A stretch of DNA of 60,228 nt from Chloroflexota bacterium (GTDB taxonomy: Bacteria; Chloroflexota; Anaerolineae; Anaerolineales; Villigracilaceae). Shown here in pieces: positions 15,964 to 23,582 of the stretch (position 1 is the first letter of the stretch; every line of letters begins with the position of its first letter). Location: contig JAAENC010000049.1 in assembly GCA_024224815.1 (NCBI GenBank), positions 1 to 60,228 of the forward strand, given 5' to 3'. The notes beneath the pieces are model-generated. The model did no database searches and was not told where the DNA came from. It worked only from the letters and a program-made list of their open reading frames with translations. The position numbers and the translations under genes are program-made.

Positions 15964-16974
15964 ATGAAAATATCACGAAGAGACTTTTTAAGATTATCCG
16001 CTTTAGGGCTTGGGAGCGCACTAGCAACCGCCTGTGGTCTTGATGAAAAACTTCTCACCCCCAGCCCAACAGCCCAACCAACGCATACACATTTGCCACC
16101 AACACAGGTACCGCCTCTCGCAACAGCAACATCTCCATCAGAAATTTTGCACAGCATGGGATTTGATGCCTTTGAAGGCAAGGTGCAAACCCATCAGGAT
16201 GACTACTATTTATATGTCGAATCCGATGGTATGCCCGACCACCCTTTAATGATCGGGATTAAAAGTTGGCAACAGCAAGTGCCTTTGCCACAATTTTATA
16301 CAGGGAATAATGCCTGGAGAATTCCGCTCAATCCCGTGTTGGCTGAGCAACCCTTGTCAGCAAAAAACAATCTTTATCGTGGCGCAATTGCCTTAGCTGT
16401 TAACGGCGTTCCGATCTTTAATGCCCTCAATAATCGCGGAGACGATGCTTATCTCGCAGGAGAATTGGATGAATATGGCGGCCACTCAGGCCGTGCGGAC
16501 GACTACCACTATCACGTTGCGCCATTACATTTAGAGGAGGTCGTTGGCCCCAATTCCCCAATTGCCTACGCACTAGATGGTTTCCCTATTTATGGTTCCA
16601 CCGAACCAGACGGCTCTCCTCTGGCAGAATTAGATGAATATAACGGTCATTTTGACGCACACGGACAATATCATTATCACGGAACGAGCACATACCCCTA
16701 TATAAACGGAGGAATGCGTGGTATTGTAGAAGTTCGCGATGATCAGATCGATCCTCAACCCCAAACAGTACCGATCCGCCCATTTTTACAGCCTTTACGC
16801 GGAGCCACGATTACAGACTTTCAAGAGCTAGGAGACGAATCTTATTCATTAGAATATCAGATCAATGGACAAAAGGCCTATGTCAACTACCGTGTCTCAG
16901 GAAATACATATATCTTCGAGTTTCTGGATTCATCAGGTAATATAACGACAGAAAGCTATACAAGAAAAGGATAG
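15964..16974 (+). CDS. Tat-exported YHYH-domain lipoprotein
   Basis: 336 residues. The N-terminus is a twin-arginine signal (SRRDFLRLSALGLGSALATAC) with a likely lipid Cys at 24, so the protein may be folded or cofactor-loaded before export. The YHYH domain covers about 60-270. The signature tetrads are DDYHYHVAP near residue 180 and GQYHYHGT near 240, with ALDGFPIYG between them. YHYH proteins are of unknown function; the His/Tyr pairs suggest a metal site. It starts 13 nt after the PEBP gene and PEBP and YHYH proteins are plausible partners here. AAAGGA lies upstream of the start. Confidence 0.9.
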   Translation: MKISRRDFLRLSALGLGSALATACGLDEKLLTPSPTAQPTHTHLPPTQVPPLATATSPSEILHSMGFDAFEGKVQTHQDDYYLYVESDGMPDHPLMIGIKSWQQQVPLPQFYTGNNAWRIPLNPVLAEQPLSAKNNLYRGAIALAVNGVPIFNALNNRGDDAYLAGELDEYGGHSGRADDYHYHVAPLHLEEVVGPNSPIAYALDGFPIYGSTEPDGSPLAELDEYNGHFDAHGQYHYHGTSTYPYINGGMRGIVEVRDDQIDPQPQTVPIRPFLQPLRGATITDFQELGDESYSLEYQINGQKAYVNYRVSGNTYIFEFLDSSGNITTESYTRKG

Positions 16975-17023
16975 ACGAAGAGCGGAAGGGCGAGTTGTTT
17001 TGCCAACAGATGAGGAATAAACT

Positions 17024-18595
17024 ATGAACCGCCAGATAAAGATCATCATAATACTGATAGTGCTCATAACCGGACTGGTGGCTTGCTCAGGGCTACAAAA
17101 TGGATCACAGAATTTAGTTTCTAATGATCAAGAGACTCTGCCTGATGGACAACCCTCGCAGGGAGGCCCTCCGCTATTTAATCCAGCATCTGCAGCAAAG
17201 CAATTAGGTGTCACAGAAAGAGAATTAGAATCTGCTTTGGGTCCACCAGGGCAAAACCCACCTGACTTCGCAACTGTAGCATCAGAATTAGGTGTTAGCC
17301 AACAAGAATTAATGGCTGCCGTAGGCGCACCGACAAATAATTCAGCAAATGCTGCTCCCTCGGCTTTAGAAGGGCAAGCATCTAGCAGACAACCTGCGCT
17401 GGTAACTTTATCAGCTATTTCTCAACCTACACTTACATTGATAATCGTGATCACCTTTTTCATGCAAGGAGGGCTGGTCTTATTCAGCATGATCGTGATC
17501 AAATCTTATAACGGCGTGCGTGAAGCAGCTCTTGCCACATTCTCTATGGCTTTTGCTTTTTTGACCATAAGGTTAGGGAATGAATTTCAAGTAGAGCAAA
17601 TAACCTCTGGTTTTCTTTCGAATCTTTTTTTCATCAGTGGCTTTGTTCTTTTTTATCTGGCTATTTGTCGTTTTTCAGATAAATCGCCTAATCGCTGGGT
17701 GGTTTATGGATTTATTCCACTCGTATACTTGGTCCTTATTGCGGTGCGGCTCTTCAGGATACGTGCAATTCCTTTGTTATATATTTCAGCAATTGCAACG
17801 CTGGTACTCAATCTTTCTACCGCCTTTACTCTCTATAAGAGTGATACACGTCGCTATCGTCTGGCTGCATATCTGACAGCATTACCTCTCTTGATATATG
17901 GATTTATCTCGATTAGCCGAATGATCATTAGCTTTTTTGACCAAACAGTAATTATGCCGGGGCTACCTTCCTCTTCTGCCATTTTCGATATCATGTCGCT
18001 TTTTATCGCCAGCTATCTATGGTCATCCGGCTTCATTCTGATGGTCGGTCAACGCCTGCAAAGTAACCTGAGCGATTTAGCGATGAATGATGCCCTCACC
18101 CGTATCCGCAATAGACGCGCCATGCAAGATATGCTCGATTTTGAAATGCGCCGCGTAGAAAAAGAAGTCAGAGATTTTTCAATTATCCTCATTGATATTG
18201 ACCATTTCAAACAAGTTAACGACACTTATGGTCATGATATTGGCGATCTGGTTTTACAGTGGTTTGCCTCGACACTACAACATAAAATGCGTGTACAAGA
18301 TGTTGTAGCACGCTGGGGTGGAGAAGAATTTCTCATCCTCTTGCCAGACACTTTACTAGAAGAAGCTATGCAAATTGCAGAGCGATTACGCTCATCAATT
18401 TTCTCATCAACAATCGATATCCCTTCTGGATCATTACAAATTACCTTTAGTGCTGGTGTTTCCACTTCTGTTGAAAGCCGTAGCGTAGACGAACTCTATA
18501 CAATAGCAGACCAAGCTCTTTATATCGCCAAGCAAGACCGAAACAAGGTTGTTTCGCAAAAAGATATTCCAGATGAGAGGCAGCATACTCTTTAA
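17024..18595 (+). CDS. Seven-TM diguanylate cyclase with lipoprotein-like N-terminus and AALG repeats
   Basis: 523 residues. A lipobox-like signal (GLVAC, Cys21) is followed by one pair of AALG repeats (about 55-105: AAKQLGVTERELESALG, ASELGVSQQELMAAVG). Seven hydrophobic helices lie between about 140 and 345, and a GGDEF domain covers 355-515. The active site reads GGEEF, and an RVQD inhibitory I-site lies exactly five residues before it. It should make c-di-GMP from two GTP in the cytoplasm, with product inhibition. With the N-terminus outside, seven helices put the cyclase inside. Other secreted proteins of this cluster carry the same AALG module, so it may sense or bind them. It is third in the PEBP-YHYH transcription unit. 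Confidence 0.9.
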   Translation: MNRQIKIIIILIVLITGLVACSGLQNGSQNLVSNDQETLPDGQPSQGGPPLFNPASAAKQLGVTERELESALGPPGQNPPDFATVASELGVSQQELMAAVGAPTNNSANAAPSALEGQASSRQPALVTLSAISQPTLTLIIVITFFMQGGLVLFSMIVIKSYNGVREAALATFSMAFAFLTIRLGNEFQVEQITSGFLSNLFFISGFVLFYLAICRFSDKSPNRWVVYGFIPLVYLVLIAVRLFRIRAIPLLYISAIATLVLNLSTAFTLYKSDTRRYRLAAYLTALPLLIYGFISISRMIISFFDQTVIMPGLPSSSAIFDIMSLFIASYLWSSGFILMVGQRLQSNLSDLAMNDALTRIRNRRAMQDMLDFEMRRVEKEVRDFSIILIDIDHFKQVNDTYGHDIGDLVLQWFASTLQHKMRVQDVVARWGGEEFLILLPDTLLEEAMQIAERLRSSIFSSTIDIPSGSLQITFSAGVSTSVESRSVDELYTIADQALYIAKQDRNKVVSQKDIPDERQHTL

Positions 18596-18656
18596 TCCCG
18601 AATCAATATTAAACATTATATTTTCTGTTTCTTCTATAGAACAAAGCTCTGTACAG

Positions 18657-18662
18657 TATAAT
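18657..18662 (+). promoter_or_regulatory. Likely -10 of the solute-binding protein gene
   Basis: TATAAT at 18657 lies 75 nt before the start at 18737, with no clear -35 and no 11-bp repeats. A small palindrome TTCTATAGAA (18632-18641) sits where -35 is expected and may be an activator site. Confidence 0.4.
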
Positions 18663-18736
18663 TATGCAGAAATAAATCACCTCTTCATGGTGAAAAAGAT
18701 TTGCTAAGTTTAGGCTGCTTAAAGGGTGATCATAAA

Positions 18737-20185
18737 ATGAAGAAAAAACAAACAAATATATTTTTGGGGTTTCTAATACCATTTTTTTTAATTCTCGTTG
18801 GTTGTACAGCAAATCCAACACCAGAACCAAGCGTATTTTCTCCAACACCAATAACACCCACTAAACAAAATACTCCTATAGAGACTCCCAACTCAGCTGA
18901 TGCCGTGTGCCCTGATGGGGTTGTCGAAATCAGCATGGATGACTGGTCAAATACAGATGAAGCTTTGGCTGCTAGAACAGAAATTATTACAGCTTTCAAT
19001 GTAGCGCATCCATGTATTAATGTTATTTTTGTAGACCAACTGGGCTTCGGGGCTGACGCACATCGTCTGGAACAGATTCGTTCTGGCTCTGCATCTGATT
19101 TAATTGCGGTGGAATCTGTATATATTCCAATTTATACAGAATCTGGTGGCTTAGCTGATCTCAGCCCTTTCATCGAGGCCGACCTAGATTTTGATCCCGA
19201 TGAAATCTATTTCGAAAGTGTTTGGAAGGCTGGTTTCTATCAAGAAAAGCCTCGGGCTATCAACAAAGATTTCAGCACATCGGCGATTTATATCAATACA
19301 AGTTTGTTTGAGCAGGCTGAAATCCCCTTACCAGAAGAAGGTTGGACCTACGACGATTATCTTGAGATGGCACTTGCTCTGACGCTAGATAAAAACGGCA
19401 ATAACGCGAAGAGCCCAGAATTTGACCCCGAGAACATCGTGCAGTATGGAACAACAGTCCCCTATTGGGGTGGAGGATTACTCGCCTGGTTCCGAGGTTT
19501 TGAGAATGTGCTCTATTCCTTTGATGCTCACGCAATCAGTCCAGATGCTACTACAACTCTAGGATATTTGAATAGTAATAATGCTGTAGAAGCTTGGGAA
19601 TTTACTTGTGATCTGGTTCATAAATATCACGTTTCGCCGCAAGCTGAGGACATAGATAATATAGGTGGGAATGATGTCTTATTCAGAGAAGGTAAGTTAG
19701 CCATCTCGGGACATTATTGGGGACCATGGTATCAGGAGGCTTTTGATGCAACACCCGGTTTGAAATGGACAGTCGTTCCACTTCCCACAGGGCCAAATGG
19801 ACACAAGGGTGTTATCATGTGGATGGGATGGGGGATAAATCAACAAAGCGAGCATCCACAAGAAGCCTGGAAATTGCTTAAATGGTTAACAACTGAGCCG
19901 GGACAAAGAATCTATACGCGCCGAGCACTTACACAAGTCAAATCTTTAGCTGTCGAGCTTCAACGGATTAACGATCCTTTCTGGGGTGTTTTCATTGCCG
20001 AAACTGAGTATGTGGACACTCTGGACGATGCCCTGCACCCTGGCTTTTTCCCTTGTGTTTCAGAAGATGCCACAGCTGAGTTTTTACTAAAAACTTGGAA
20101 AGAGGGCGGAGACCAACTAAATATTCAACAAGAATTGGATAAGTTAGCTCTAGACGCTAATAGATGCCTTCGTAGTAAAGAATAA
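18737..20185 (+). CDS. Extracellular solute-binding protein (family 1, sugar type), lipoprotein
   Basis: 482 residues from ATG 18737 (AAAGGGTG upstream; an earlier in-frame ATG lacks a ribosome site). The lipobox is ILVGC. The body matches ABC family 1 binding proteins: ITAFNVAHPCINVIF, LEQIRSGSASDLIAVESVYIP, YINTSLFEQAEIPLPEEGWTYDDYLEMALALT, FREGKLAISGHYWGPW and EAWKLLKWLTTEPGQ. Such proteins capture oligosaccharides outside the membrane. No permease or ATPase genes are near. The next gene, 8 nt downstream, is a dCache diguanylate cyclase, so the protein probably presents a ligand to that sensor and does not feed a transporter (inference). Confidence 0.88.
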   Translation: MKKKQTNIFLGFLIPFFLILVGCTANPTPEPSVFSPTPITPTKQNTPIETPNSADAVCPDGVVEISMDDWSNTDEALAARTEIITAFNVAHPCINVIFVDQLGFGADAHRLEQIRSGSASDLIAVESVYIPIYTESGGLADLSPFIEADLDFDPDEIYFESVWKAGFYQEKPRAINKDFSTSAIYINTSLFEQAEIPLPEEGWTYDDYLEMALALTLDKNGNNAKSPEFDPENIVQYGTTVPYWGGGLLAWFRGFENVLYSFDAHAISPDATTTLGYLNSNNAVEAWEFTCDLVHKYHVSPQAEDIDNIGGNDVLFREGKLAISGHYWGPWYQEAFDATPGLKWTVVPLPTGPNGHKGVIMWMGWGINQQSEHPQEAWKLLKWLTTEPGQRIYTRRALTQVKSLAVELQRINDPFWGVFIAETEYVDTLDDALHPGFFPCVSEDATAEFLLKTWKEGGDQLNIQQELDKLALDANRCLRSKE

Positions 20186-20193
20186 AAAAGAGG

Positions 20194-22341
20194 ATGTCAA
20201 TAAGAGAAAACCAAGGGGCAGAGGTATATCAGAACCAAAGACGCCGTAGCCTAAGACAAACGCTACTGATTGCTCTTTTGCTCTTGACGCTTACACCACT
20301 GATTAGCATCAGCGTGGTCACGATCTCGCGACAATATGAAAACAGTCAGAGACAAATAATCAATCAATTGACCTCAGTAGCAACCATCAAAGAGGATCAA
20401 CTTCTCAATTGGTTCAACTCACTGGCTCCAGACCTTGGGTTGGTTGCGGAAAATTCAAGTGTTCGCAACAGCATTTCAGAATTAATGGGCAGCCAACACA
20501 ATGAAATTGTAGCAGCAGCATGGGGGAGCGTCATATTAGATACGCTGAAAGTTGCTCTTGTGCACGAAAATAAATTTGATGAGATATTCATCATTGATGA
20601 AAGAGGGGTAGTTATTATTTCTACAAATACAGAGCGAGATGCACATAATTTTTCGGCACAACCTTTTTTCAAAGAAGCATTAGATGCACCATTCGTGCAA
20701 GCACCTGTCTATTCCTTACTATATGATGAAATGGTTGTCTTTGCGGCAGTCCCTTTGCTCGATGAAGACAATCATTTTTATGGTGTCCTGGCAGGTGTTG
20801 CAAAACTAGATACAATCAACGAGATTATGCTAGAGCGTGCTGGTTTAGGTAAAACAGGCGAAACCTATTTAGTCAATTCTAGCCACGTTATCCTGACCGA
20901 AGTGCGCGATACTCAGAGTCTCGGAACGGCAATATATACGCAAGGGGTTGATGAGGCGCTAAGTAAAAATAATGGAAGTGGCGCATATCAAAACTACCAG
21001 AATCCCGTCTTAGGCGTTTACCGATGGGTTCCTGGCCTGGAGGTTGCTCTGTTAGCAGAACAAGATCAGACAGAATCTTTTGCAACCACTCTTCAAAGCA
21101 TCAAGGCTACTTTGGGGGCTACTGGCATCACCATGGCAATCACTATTTTCTTAATTATTCTGGGGACTAATTGGGTAGTAAAACCACTAACGGATCTAAC
21201 CGCAATTGCTGTGCAAGCAACTGATGGAGACTTAACACAAAACATCTCTATAAACCGTAGTGATGAAATTGGAACCCTCGCCGATGCCTTTAATAAAATG
21301 ATTGTTCAATTAAGAAAATCAATCGAAACCCTCGAATCGCGTGTGGCGGAACGGACAACTGAAATTCTGCGTGCCAATACACGCCTCACACACGAAGTAG
21401 TCGAGCGGAAACATGCTGAAGAAGACCTGCGCAAATCGCAACAACGACTTTCTCTTCATGTAGAACAAACCATCTTAGCAGTAATTGAATGGAATTTGAA
21501 ATTTGAAGTAGTTGATTGGAATTCAGGAGCTGAAAGAATTTTTGGTTATAAAAAAGAAGAAGCACTTGGACAACATGCAGAATTTATTGTGCCAGAGAGT
21601 TTACATGATAGTCTAGGAAAATTATGGGAAGAATTGATAGCAAAAGAAGGGAGCACAGGAAGCACAAACAAAAACCTCACAAAAAACGGCCAAACCATCA
21701 TTTGTGAATGGCATAACACACCCTTAGTTGATGATGAAAAAAAAGTTATTGGCGTAGCCTCACTCGTACAAGATATTACTGCTCGAAAAAAGAACGAAAA
21801 AGATTTACAACAGGCAAATATTGAGCTTGAGCGCCTGGCGACATTGGATGAACTTACGCAAATCGCAAACAGACGTCGTTTTTATGGTCGTTTAGAAACA
21901 GAGTGGAAACAACTTGCACGAACAGGCTCAAACCTGAGTCTGATCATGTGTGATATTGACCATTTTAAAAATTTCAACGACACATACGGACATCTCCTGG
22001 GGGATGAATGCCTTTATCAGGTTGCCCAAGCCCTCAACCGGGCAAGCAAACGCCCAAAAGATCTCGTTGCACGATATGGGGGTGAAGAATTCGTTATTCT
22101 ATTACCAGACACTGAAATAGAAGGTGCTAAAAAAGTTGTTAAGACCATACAAGAAGAAATAAAAAACCTCGACTTTTTTGAAGATTTTCAAGCCATTACC
22201 ATTAGCTTTGGCATAACCTGTACTGTACCCTCTCTGGAAAAGTCCCTGGAAAGCTTTGTCGATATAGCAGACCAAGCCCTTTATGAAGCAAAAAATAACG
22301 GTAGAAATACAGCAGTTTCACGAAAAATCAATAAAATCTAA
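20194..22341 (+). CDS. dCache-HAMP-PAS-GGDEF diguanylate cyclase
   Basis: 715 residues. Membrane helix 1 is at about 25-46, an extracytoplasmic dCache_1 sensor at 47-300, and helix 2 at 303-326. Then follow HAMP (327-378), a coiled coil, PAS with PAC (410-530) and GGDEF (545-712). The active site is RYGGEEF and an RPKD I-site lies five residues upstream, so the enzyme looks active and product-inhibited. The dCache part has the usual FDEIFIIDERGVVIISTN and GKTGETYLVN segments. It follows the binding-protein gene by 8 nt, which argues for a sensor pair. The first box of the next gene's promoter overlaps its stop codon. Confidence 0.93.
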   Translation: MSIRENQGAEVYQNQRRRSLRQTLLIALLLLTLTPLISISVVTISRQYENSQRQIINQLTSVATIKEDQLLNWFNSLAPDLGLVAENSSVRNSISELMGSQHNEIVAAAWGSVILDTLKVALVHENKFDEIFIIDERGVVIISTNTERDAHNFSAQPFFKEALDAPFVQAPVYSLLYDEMVVFAAVPLLDEDNHFYGVLAGVAKLDTINEIMLERAGLGKTGETYLVNSSHVILTEVRDTQSLGTAIYTQGVDEALSKNNGSGAYQNYQNPVLGVYRWVPGLEVALLAEQDQTESFATTLQSIKATLGATGITMAITIFLIILGTNWVVKPLTDLTAIAVQATDGDLTQNISINRSDEIGTLADAFNKMIVQLRKSIETLESRVAERTTEILRANTRLTHEVVERKHAEEDLRKSQQRLSLHVEQTILAVIEWNLKFEVVDWNSGAERIFGYKKEEALGQHAEFIVPESLHDSLGKLWEELIAKEGSTGSTNKNLTKNGQTIICEWHNTPLVDDEKKVIGVASLVQDITARKKNEKDLQQANIELERLATLDELTQIANRRRFYGRLETEWKQLARTGSNLSLIMCDIDHFKNFNDTYGHLLGDECLYQVAQALNRASKRPKDLVARYGGEEFVILLPDTEIEGAKKVVKTIQEEIKNLDFFEDFQAITISFGITCTVPSLEKSLESFVDIADQALYEAKNNGRNTAVSRKINKI

Positions 22342-22370
22342 ACAAGTTCTGAACATCTTTCTTATATAAT
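22338..22370 (+). promoter_or_regulatory. Regulon promoter 5 (autoregulatory), leaderless
   Basis: CTAAACAAGTT (22338-22348) and CTGAACATCTT (22349-22359) are followed after 5 nt by TATAAT (22365-22370). The start codon begins 7 nt after the -10, where transcription should begin, so the mRNA is predicted to be leaderless. The two upstream repeats seen in promoters 1-4 are missing, as this DNA is coding. Confidence 0.8.
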
Positions 22371-22376
22371 ACCCCT

Positions 22377-23057
22377 ATGAAAACAATCCTAATCGTAGAC
22401 GATAACGCCAGTGTCCGCACCCTTGTTCGTGAATATCTCAGCGAGCAAGGCATGCGTGTTGTTACTGCCGACAATGGTCAAAATGCCCTTTTTGTTGCCC
22501 GTCAAGAAAAGCCAGACCTGATCCTGCTCGACATCATGATGCCCGAAATGGACGGCTATCAATTTGTCACCGCCTACCGTAAAGAAAGCGATATTCCCAT
22601 CATTTTGCTCACCGCCAAACTCGAAGAAAGCGACAAAGTCTTAGGATTAGAACTCGGCGCAGATGATTACATCACAAAACCATTCGGGATGAGAGAACTA
22701 CTAGCCCGGATTCGCGCCGTCCTGCGCCGCGTCGGAGCGAACGTGGTTCAACCTGCTACCCTTAAAGTAGCTAATATCAGTCTCAATCACGATACGCGCC
22801 AAGTCCGCGTGGACAACGAATCTGTCACCCTAACCCCCTCCGAATTCGACCTCCTCGCCGCCCTCATGGAATCCCCCGGGCGAGTCTACTCTCGGGCAGA
22901 TTTGCTTATCAAATTACAAGGCACCACCTTTGAAGGTGTCGAGCGCACCATAGATGTACACATCCGTAATCTGCGCACAAAAATCGAAGCAGACCCCGCT
23001 AATCCGCGTTATATTGAAACAGTCTTTGGCATAGGCTACAGATTCAGCGAAGAGTAA
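22377..23057 (+). CDS. OmpR/PhoB-family response regulator
   Basis: 226 residues. The receiver domain (1-118) has the acidic pair at 8-9, phospho-Asp in LLDIMMPEMDG near residue 52, Thr in ILLTAK and Lys in ITKPFG. The winged-helix domain (130-224) has the usual TPSEFDLLAALMESPGRVYSR and RTIDVHIRNLRTKIE motifs. This class binds 11-bp direct repeats next to promoters, and such repeats lie in front of this gene and four lipoprotein units. The cognate kinase is probably the gene at 23583, separated from it by a GIY-YIG gene between two repeat copies. The start needs no ribosome site if the mRNA is leaderless. Confidence 0.95.
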   Translation: MKTILIVDDNASVRTLVREYLSEQGMRVVTADNGQNALFVARQEKPDLILLDIMMPEMDGYQFVTAYRKESDIPIILLTAKLEESDKVLGLELGADDYITKPFGMRELLARIRAVLRRVGANVVQPATLKVANISLNHDTRQVRVDNESVTLTPSEFDLLAALMESPGRVYSRADLLIKLQGTTFEGVERTIDVHIRNLRTKIEADPANPRYIETVFGIGYRFSEE

Positions 23058-23065
23058 ATCGCAGA

Positions 23066-23153
23066 TGTCATCGCGAGCTGATGCTCTTCAGTGCGGCGAT
23101 CTCCCTCACAGTATTGGAGATTGCTTCGACGATAAAACTGTCTCGCAATGACA
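23066..23153. repeat. REP-like dispersed repeat, family A, copy 1
   Basis: It begins TGTCATCGCGAG and ends CTCGCAATGACA, which are imperfect inverted ends. The inside includes GCGGCGATCTCCCTCACA and GAGATTGCTTCGACGA. The other copies are at 23475, 28887 and 34642, with a partial copy at 28448. Confidence 0.85.
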
Positions 23154-23163
23154 AAGTGAAATT

Positions 23164-23457
23164 ATGTCAAAACAATACTGTGTCTACATCATGACAAATA
23201 CACACAATACGGTTTTATACACAGGCGTAACCAATAACCTTGAACGTCGTGTTTTAGAACATCGCTCAGGAAAAGGTGGTGTATTTACCAGTAGATACAA
23301 AGCAGTAAAACTTGTCTGTTTTGAATGTGGCAGCAATGTTGAAGAAGCGATCTTGCGTGAAAAGAAAATTAAAGCTGGCTCTCGTAAGAAAAAAGAAGAA
23401 TTGGTCAGCGATATAAACTCAGAGTGGAAAGATTTGTTTGATGAATTTTTCCCATAA
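23164..23457 (+). CDS. Small GIY-YIG nuclease-domain protein
   Basis: 97 residues, a single GIY-YIG domain of the COG2827/UPF0213 type. CVYIMTNTHNTVLYTGVTNNLERRVLEH carries the motif (YIM, YTG), the catalytic Arg (LERR) and a His. The late Glu (VEEAILREKKIK) is present. These stand-alone nucleases are of unknown role. The gene lies 11 nt after one copy of repeat family A and 18 nt before another in the same orientation. The whole cassette separates a response regulator from its kinase. No Shine-Dalgarno sequence is visible, as the repeat occupies the upstream region. Confidence 0.9.
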   Translation: MSKQYCVYIMTNTHNTVLYTGVTNNLERRVLEHRSGKGGVFTSRYKAVKLVCFECGSNVEEAILREKKIKAGSRKKKEELVSDINSEWKDLFDEFFP

Positions 23458-23474
23458 GCAAAAAAAGAAATTAT

Positions 23475-23574
23475 TGTCATCGCGAGCTGATGCTTTTCAG
23501 CGCGGCGATCTCCCTCACTATCTTAGAGATTGCTACACTTTGCCACACTTTTCTACGCTTCGTTCGCAATGACA
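23475..23574. repeat. REP-like dispersed repeat, family A, copy 2
   Basis: Same orientation as copy 1, starting TGTCATCGCGAGCTGATGC and ending CGCAATGACA. A short internal difference (ACACTTTGCCACACTTTTC) makes it 12 bp longer. Confidence 0.85.
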
Positions 23575-23582
23575 GAAAATAA

